Both the position numbers and the translations under genes were made by a program. Under the pieces are notes generated by a model. The model was not told the DNA's origin. It made no database searches and was given only the letters and a program-made list of their open reading frames with translations. 34,739 nt of DNA from Candidatus Avitreponema avistercoris (GTDB lineage: Bacteria > Spirochaetota > Spirochaetia > Treponematales > Treponemataceae): the NCBI GenBank assembly GCA_017694555.1, contig JADIMS010000083.1:1-34739 (forward strand). Direction: 5' to 3'. Shown here in pieces: positions 30,062-34,739 of this stretch (its first letter is position 1; every line of letters starts with the position of its first letter).

Positions 30062-30969
30062 TTGTCAATACCGGCGGACGTACAGATACAGTGCAATATT
30101 ACAGCGAATGGCTTCTTCGGCGTTTTGCAGAGGGATACGTTCTTTCCCGTAATCCCCTGTTCCCGGATAAGGTGTCAAGAATTGAACTTTCCCCGGACAA
30201 GGTGGACTGTGTGGTTTTCTGCTCCAAGAACTATGCGCCGATTTTGCCGCGGCTGCATGAAATTACCAGCCGGTTCCGTACATATTTTTATTACACCATC
30301 ACCGCTTACGGGAAAGACATTGAGCCGGGTGTTCCTTCGATTGCCGAAAGCATGGAAACGTTGATTGCGCTTTCCCGCATGGTAGGAAGAATGCGCGTCG
30401 CATGGCGGTTTGATCCGGTGCTGCTGGCCGCAGACTATCCCGCCGCACGGATTCTGGAAATCTTTGCACAAATGGCGCCGGTACTTGCACCGTATATTGA
30501 CCGCTGTATTTTCAGCTTTGTGGAAGTGTACAAAAAACTGGAAGTCAATATGCCGGAACTGATTCCGCTTTCACTGGAAGACATGGACATGCTGGCGCGC
30601 GGATTGGGTGAAATTGCCGGGGAAAACGGAATCCTGATTCAGACTTGCGGGACAAACGGAGACTATTCCCGCTACGGCATTCATCCTTCCGGCTGCATGA
30701 CACTTGAAATACTCGGCCGTGCGAATGGCGTTGCTTTCCGGAACCGTAAGCACAGGGGAATGCGGCATGGATGCCACTGTATAGAAAGCCGCGATATCGG
30801 CGCATACGACAGCTGTCTGAACGGATGTAAGTATTGCTATGCCAATCAAACCCCGCAAAAGGCACGGGACAATTTCCGTCTGCATGATCCGGATTCCCCT
30901 CTGCTTTTGGGTCATCTGCATCCGGATGATACCGTTATCCAAGCTGTACAGAAAAGTTTTCTTGAATAA
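30058..30969 (+). CDS. DUF1848 protein with C-terminal radical-SAM-like cysteine motif
   Basis: A 303-aa protein of the DUF1848 family. Near the C-terminus (about residue 258) it has CLNGCKYC, the CxxxCxxC spacing of radical-SAM [4Fe-4S] motifs, but placed at the end of the protein, not the start; Pfam notes this similarity for the family. Further Cys residues near the motif (HGCHC) may bind the cluster or a second one. Function unknown. The start is GTG, overlapping the regulator's TGA (GTGA), with GGAGAGGA 6 nt upstream. The coupling suggests the regulator and this protein act in one pathway with the ferredoxin-type protein. Confidence 0.85.
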   Translation: MIVNTGGRTDTVQYYSEWLLRRFAEGYVLSRNPLFPDKVSRIELSPDKVDCVVFCSKNYAPILPRLHEITSRFRTYFYYTITAYGKDIEPGVPSIAESMETLIALSRMVGRMRVAWRFDPVLLAADYPAARILEIFAQMAPVLAPYIDRCIFSFVEVYKKLEVNMPELIPLSLEDMDMLARGLGEIAGENGILIQTCGTNGDYSRYGIHPSGCMTLEILGRANGVAFRNRKHRGMRHGCHCIESRDIGAYDSCLNGCKYCYANQTPQKARDNFRLHDPDSPLLLGHLHPDDTVIQAVQKSFLE

Positions 30970-31000
30970 TTTGAATAAAAGTTGTATCAGGAAATTTATT

Positions 31001-31108
31001 ATGAGGGAAACCAGTCGTAAACTTTTTTGTCATAAAAAGATAAAAAATCCGCACGGAAGCTGGCCGTGTGCTGTACATGAATTGTCCGCCCGAAACGGAT
31101 GGTTTTAA
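31001..31108 (+). CDS. Possible 35-aa small protein
   Basis: A short open frame in the 177-bp gap between the DUF1848 and MATE genes, with AGGA about 8 nt before the ATG. The peptide is basic with two Cys and several aromatics (ending in SARNGWF). No family is recognised. A 5-bp stem CACGG/CCGTG lies inside. It may be chance. Confidence 0.2.
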   Translation: MRETSRKLFCHKKIKNPHGSWPCAVHELSARNGWF

Positions 31109-31146
31109 TTCTGCGATATTCTTCCCGGAGTTATACGGAGTCAGAT

Positions 31147-32520
31147 ATGGTTAAAGATTTTACAGCGGGTCCTCTCGCAAAAGAAATGTTTGTTTTCAGT
31201 CTGCCCTTGATGGCCTCCAATTTATTGCAGGTTTTGTTCAATATGTCCGATTTAGCCGTAGTCGGACGTTTTTCCGGTTTTACCGCATTGGGGGCAGTCG
31301 GTTCCACCAGCATTCTGGTTACACTTTTTACCGGTTTCTTAATCGGCATTTCTTCCGGTGTGAATGTTCTGGCGGCCTTTTATACCGGTGCAAAACGGCA
31401 GCATGATTTGGATTTTACCGTCCATTCTGCCGGAATCCTCTGTCTGTTTGCCGGTGTGATTCTCGGATTCACCGGAATTCTTTTTTCCCGCCCAGTCCTT
31501 CTTTTGCTGGGAACCAAGCCCGAATTGTTGGACGGAGCCCTGCGGTATTTCCGCATTTATATGTTTGGAATGCCTGCGTTGGGTATTTATAATTTTTGTA
31601 ACGGAGCGCTGAGTGCGGAAGGAGATACCCGCCGGCCTTTGTTTTTTATGATGTTTGCGGGAATCTTGAATGTTGCTCTGAATCTTTTTTTTGTCCTTGC
31701 GGTAGGTCTTGCAGAATCCGGTGTAGCCATCGCCAGCGTACTTTCACAATATACCGCTGCGGGAATGGCGCTCATTTTCCTTTTCCGGAAAAAAGAAGGT
31801 GTCCGGCTGGGACAAAAAAATATCCGTTTCGATATATATAAAACGGCGCGGATGCTGAAGATTGGAATTCCTGCAGGAATCCAATACGGGATTTTTGGCT
31901 TTGCCAATCTGTTTATACAAGCCGGGGTAAATTCTTTTGATGCATCGGTGGTTTCCGGAAATGCTGCGGCGGCAAATGCCGATCCTTTGGTATATGACGT
32001 CATGGCAGCTTTTTATACTGCGGGAGCCTGTTTTATCGGACAAAATCATGGAGCCGGGAAAAAAGACCGGATACGCAGAAGTCTTTTCCTCAGTATGGGG
32101 TATGCGTTCTGTACCGCGTTGTTGTTCGGCTTTTTTCTGTTTTTTGAAGGCGGTTTGTTTTTGTCGCTGTTTACCAAAGAAGCAGCTGTAAAAAGTGCCG
32201 GCTTGGAACGCCTGCAAATCATGGCTTTTTCCTATTGTATTTCCGCCTTTATGGATTCCCTGATCGCCGCTTCACGAGGATTGGGAAAAACGGTTATGCC
32301 TACCATATTTGTTATTTTCGGGTCTTGTATATTCCGGATTGTTTGGGTTTATACAGTATTTGCCCGGTTCAGGACCCTGACAGCGCTTTACCTTTTGTAT
32401 CCGATTTCCTGGACTTTGACAGCCATTGCGGAGGCTGTTTATTTTATCCGGATTTTCCGTCAGGAATTCCCCTCCGGTCCTGCCGGAAAATCCCGCATTC
32501 CGGATATCCGCCGGGACTGA
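31147..32520 (+). CDS. MATE-family multidrug/Na+ (or H+) antiporter
   Basis: A 457-aa polytopic membrane protein with about 12 predicted helices in two similar halves. The first half opens with LPLMASNLLQVLFNMSDLAVVG and continues with IGISSGVNVLAAFYTGA; the second has GIPAGIQYGIFGFANLFIQ and CFIGQNHGAGKKDR. This matches the NorM/DinF-type MATE exporters, which export cationic drugs or metabolites in exchange for Na+ or H+. I chose ATG 31147, with CGGAG 6-7 nt upstream. Base composition is slightly more A+T-rich than the first half of the window. Substrate unknown. Confidence 0.92.
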   Translation: MVKDFTAGPLAKEMFVFSLPLMASNLLQVLFNMSDLAVVGRFSGFTALGAVGSTSILVTLFTGFLIGISSGVNVLAAFYTGAKRQHDLDFTVHSAGILCLFAGVILGFTGILFSRPVLLLLGTKPELLDGALRYFRIYMFGMPALGIYNFCNGALSAEGDTRRPLFFMMFAGILNVALNLFFVLAVGLAESGVAIASVLSQYTAAGMALIFLFRKKEGVRLGQKNIRFDIYKTARMLKIGIPAGIQYGIFGFANLFIQAGVNSFDASVVSGNAAAANADPLVYDVMAAFYTAGACFIGQNHGAGKKDRIRRSLFLSMGYAFCTALLFGFFLFFEGGLFLSLFTKEAAVKSAGLERLQIMAFSYCISAFMDSLIAASRGLGKTVMPTIFVIFGSCIFRIVWVYTVFARFRTLTALYLLYPISWTLTAIAEAVYFIRIFRQEFPSGPAGKSRIPDIRRD

Positions 32521-32524
32521 AATA

Positions 32525-32548
32525 CCGTCCGCCCGTTTAAAACGGGAC
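32525..32548. other. Stem-loop after the MATE gene
   Basis: A stem around CCCGTT/AACGGG with a further outer CCGTC-type pairing, 5-30 bp after the MATE stop. No T-run follows, so termination is not supported by the usual rules. Confidence 0.3.
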
Positions 32549-32568
32549 GGAAGGACGGACACCGTGCC

Positions 32569-32814
32569 TCAGTTTTCTTTATAAGTGAGCGTTATGGGGT
32601 GTTTAACGTGTTTCAGCGTACAGCCCATATCCGGGTTCCCGGTCATACTAACGGCAGCTTCCATCGTATTCTTTTCCTCGTCTGTGAAGCGGTATTTTAT
32701 TGTAGCGGAAATACTATCAAGCGCAGCAGAAACTGCAAACCATCCGTCTTTCTCCGTGCGGTTTGGAAGGCTTATTCCAAAATATGTTCCGCGTAATCCG
32801 GAATGTATTTGCAA
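32569..32814 (-). CDS. Possible small protein or gene remnant
   Basis: An 81-aa open frame that must start with TTG (32814-32812). The sequence looks protein-like (GWFAVSAALDSISATIKYRF, then DEEKNTMEAAVSM and a Cys/Lys-rich end) but no family is recognised. Another minus-strand frame directly upstream ends with IPDYAEHILE, which may be the other half of one gene broken by a frameshift. It lies in the largest gap of the window (32521-32910), which otherwise holds only the stem-loop after the MATE gene and the ribosome site of the cardiolipin-synthase gene. Confidence 0.3.
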   Translation of the reverse strand: MQIHSGLRGTYFGISLPNRTEKDGWFAVSAALDSISATIKYRFTDEEKNTMEAAVSMTGNPDMGCTLKHVKHPITLTYKEN

Positions 32815-32910
32815 ATTCCGGGAAAGGTGTTAGCATGAATAAATGACGCTATGACTTTGCCGGAACTGTTTTCCGCATCACGCCGGCTGGGAAAGAAAGG
32901 AGACCGTACC

Positions 32911-34500
32911 ATGGAAAACGGAAAGAGAGACGGGGAAGAAGGGCTCCGTTTACTGAAAAATAGGGGTAATGGGTTTTTCCGTCTGATTTTCAGCCGGCTG
33001 GGACTGTTTCTCTTTCTGGTGGCTTTGCAGCTGTTCGCCCTATTCAGCATTTTCCGGTGGTTTGCGGGCGTTCTGCCGTACATTTTAGGCGGGACAACGC
33101 TTTATACGGTAGTCATGGTGCTGTACTTGCTGAATACGCGCCTGGATCCGACGGCTAAAATTACATGGCTGGTCATTGTTATCCTCTTTCCGGTATTCGG
33201 TGCGGTTTTGTATTGGTTCACCACACTGGAGATCGGACACCGGGCGCTCAAGATCCGGATTGCCCGGATTAACGGGAAGACGAAAGACCGTATCCCGCAG
33301 GATCCCGCCGTACAAAGCCGTCTGGAAGAAAAAGATCCCGGCGCGGCATCATTGGCCCTGTACCTCCGGCGGAATGCCTGCCATCCGGTGTATGAAAATA
33401 ACGACGTTACTTTTTTCCCTTTGGGCGAGTACAAGTGGATGGAAATGCTCCGCCAGCTGGAACAGGCACGCAGTTTCATTTTTTTGGAATACTTTATCGT
33501 GGACGAAGGACTGATGTGGGGAAAGGTTCTGGAGATTTTGGCGCGGAAAGCAAAGGAGGGTGTGGACGTCCGGGTGATGTACGACGGAACCTGTGCGTTT
33601 TCCACGCTGCCTTATAATTATCCGGAACGTTTGGAAAAACTGGGTATCCGGAGCAAGATGTTTGCGCCTTTGGTGCCGATGTTGTCCACCCATTACAATT
33701 TCCGGGATCACCGGAAGATTCTGGTAATTGACGGACACACCGCTTTTACCGGCGGCGTCAATCTTGCGGATGAATACATCAATCATATTGTGAAGCACGG
33801 TCACTGGAAGGATACGGCTGTCATGCTGAAAGGGGATGCGGTGCGCAGTTTTACCCTGATGTTCCTGCAAATGTGGATTGTGGATGAAAAACTGCCGGAT
33901 CCGGATTTTGCGCGCTTCCTGTCTGTTCCCGCTCCGTCTGCGGAACAGTCCGCCGGATTCGTTCTTCCCTACGGGGACAGTCCGCTGGATGACGACAGGA
34001 TCGGGGAGCGCGTTTATATGGATATTTTGAACCGGGCCCGGCGCTATGTGCATATTATGTCACCTTACCTGATTCTGGACGGGGAGATGGAAACTGCGCT
34101 GAAGTTTGCCGCAGAACGCGGCGTGGATGTCCGCCTGATTCTGCCGGGTATCCCGGACAAGACCGCCCCTTATTCACTGGCAAAAAGCCATTATGCTTCC
34201 CTGTTGGATTCCGGCGTGCGGATTTACGAATATACTCCCGGATTCGTGCACGCCAAAATGTTCGTCAGCGACGGCAGGGAAGGTGTTGTCGGTACCATCA
34301 ATTTGGATTACCGCAGTTTGTACCACCATTTTGAATGCGCGGTCTGGATGTACGGTACACCCTGTCTGGCAGACATGGAAAACGATTTCCGGTCCACCCT
34401 CCTGCAATGCCGGGAGGTAACCCGTGCTACGGTTAAAAAAGAAAAACGGACGCTGAAACTGATGGGAGCCGTTCTGAAAGCCGTCGCCCCGCTTATGTAA
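32911..34500 (+). CDS. cls: Cardiolipin synthase (phospholipase D superfamily)
   Basis: A 529-aa membrane enzyme that joins two phosphatidylglycerol molecules into cardiolipin. Two N-terminal membrane helices (about 26-50 and 60-100) precede two PLD domains with complete HKD motifs: H267-x-K269-x4-D274 in DHRKILVIDG and H447-x-K449-x4-D454 in HAKMFVSDG. The length fits family members with N-terminal anchors. I chose ATG 32911 because AAAGGAG lies 8 nt upstream; an in-frame ATG at 32851 would add 20 residues without a ribosome site. The upstream gap holds only a doubtful minus-strand frame. Confidence 0.93.
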   Translation: MENGKRDGEEGLRLLKNRGNGFFRLIFSRLGLFLFLVALQLFALFSIFRWFAGVLPYILGGTTLYTVVMVLYLLNTRLDPTAKITWLVIVILFPVFGAVLYWFTTLEIGHRALKIRIARINGKTKDRIPQDPAVQSRLEEKDPGAASLALYLRRNACHPVYENNDVTFFPLGEYKWMEMLRQLEQARSFIFLEYFIVDEGLMWGKVLEILARKAKEGVDVRVMYDGTCAFSTLPYNYPERLEKLGIRSKMFAPLVPMLSTHYNFRDHRKILVIDGHTAFTGGVNLADEYINHIVKHGHWKDTAVMLKGDAVRSFTLMFLQMWIVDEKLPDPDFARFLSVPAPSAEQSAGFVLPYGDSPLDDDRIGERVYMDILNRARRYVHIMSPYLILDGEMETALKFAAERGVDVRLILPGIPDKTAPYSLAKSHYASLLDSGVRIYEYTPGFVHAKMFVSDGREGVVGTINLDYRSLYHHFECAVWMYGTPCLADMENDFRSTLLQCREVTRATVKKEKRTLKLMGAVLKAVAPLM

Positions 34501-34600
34501 AACAGAATTGCGTACAGACCGAACGAAAGCGGTGTGCGCGCCTGCATCAGATCGGGAAGGAATCCGGCAAGCTGATCCGGATCGTCCCGGTTTTGTCCAT

Positions 34601-34739
34601 TTACTCAGCCGGAAATACGCGGAGTACGGCCGCCGCCGCTTCGGAAACGGCGCGGTCGTCGGGAAGGGCGGCGGCTTCTTCTTTTCGGGTGAAGACGGCG
34701 GCGTAAAGCGGTTTGCGTCCCGGCCGGCGCAAGACGGCA
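34601..34739 (-). CDS. C-terminal end of an unidentified protein (partial)
   Basis: The last 45 codons of a minus-strand gene that runs off the window; the stop is TAA at 34603-34601. The visible end, with RKPLYAAVFTRKEEA and an Ala-rich helix to VLRVFPAE, looks like real coding sequence by its G/C-ending codons. It is too short to assign. The 100 bp between it and cls holds nothing I can support. Confidence 0.5.
   Translation of the reverse strand, partial: AVLRRPGRKPLYAAVFTRKEEAAALPDDRAVSEAAAAVLRVFPAE

Noticed and set aside
30970-31146. Guanidine-type riboswitch before the MATE gene
   Set aside because: Small hairpins exist, but no paired ACGR tetraloops or ykkC-like core could be made out.
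1-34739. CRISPR arrays, insertion sequences, transposases, phage genes
   Set aside because: No spaced short repeats, no transposase or integrase frame and no terminal inverted repeats were found.

Overview
The window is about 34.7 kb of G+C-rich, densely coded bacterial chromosome. The most likely source is a Treponema-like spirochaete. This is inferred from four things: several lipoproteins with relaxed lipoboxes (Cys at residue 21-23 after FSA, FSS or AVS), a DksA-like protein of only 118 aa, the flavodoxin/ferredoxin/Na+-pump genes of an anaerobe, and a poly-G tract inside a promoter. No rRNA or other decisive marker is present, so the genus is not proven.

Positions 1-6,000 hold housekeeping genes: an Smr-domain protein, a membrane J-domain protein, infA (minus), a dksA-type regulator, a PHP-family histidinol-phosphatase-like gene (minus), a DJ-1/PfpI protein, a DUF4349 lipoprotein, a bidirectional terminator and ackA (minus). 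Positions 6,000-8,600 carry a CAU-anticodon tRNA with a good promoter, a two-gene Na+-pump operon (oadB-like plus an unusually small 46-aa OadG-like protein) and an amidohydrolase. The amidohydrolase 3' end is antisense to the end of a secreted endonuclease/exonuclease/phosphatase-fold lipoprotein gene. Positions 8,400-13,200 carry that gene, a secreted GH16 glucanase and ychF on the minus strand, with thiC divergent from ychF. Positions 13,287-21,402 hold an alpha-2-macroglobulin lipoprotein overlapping pbpC, the classic colonisation/defence pair.

Positions 21,400-34,739 are more accessory. They include a DUF3737 beta-helix protein and an exported protein whose promoter spacer contains nine G. 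The 3' end of that exported-protein gene is repeated 570 bp downstream on the far side of an A+T-rich lipoprotein gene. Next come a VOC protein and a redox cluster: flavodoxin, TetR regulator, Fe-S flavoprotein-like reductase, exported flavodoxin and ABM monooxygenase. Two palindromic operators overlap the promoter of the first gene of this cluster. Then follow an S66 LD-carboxypeptidase, a divergent ferredoxin-type gene and Crp/Fnr regulator sharing one perfect palindrome, a DUF1848 Fe-S protein coupled to the regulator, a MATE exporter, a cardiolipin synthase, and the end of an unidentified gene.

The best leads for something new are: (1) the poly-G promoter plus repeat-flanked lipoprotein cassette at 22,499-23,785; (2) the TetR-controlled redox cluster with an exported flavodoxin; (3) the ferredoxin/Crp-Fnr/DUF1848 unit, where one operator sits at -41.5 of one promoter and just downstream of the start of the other; (4) two promoters placed so that ychF and the S66 peptidase gene would be transcribed as leaderless mRNAs.
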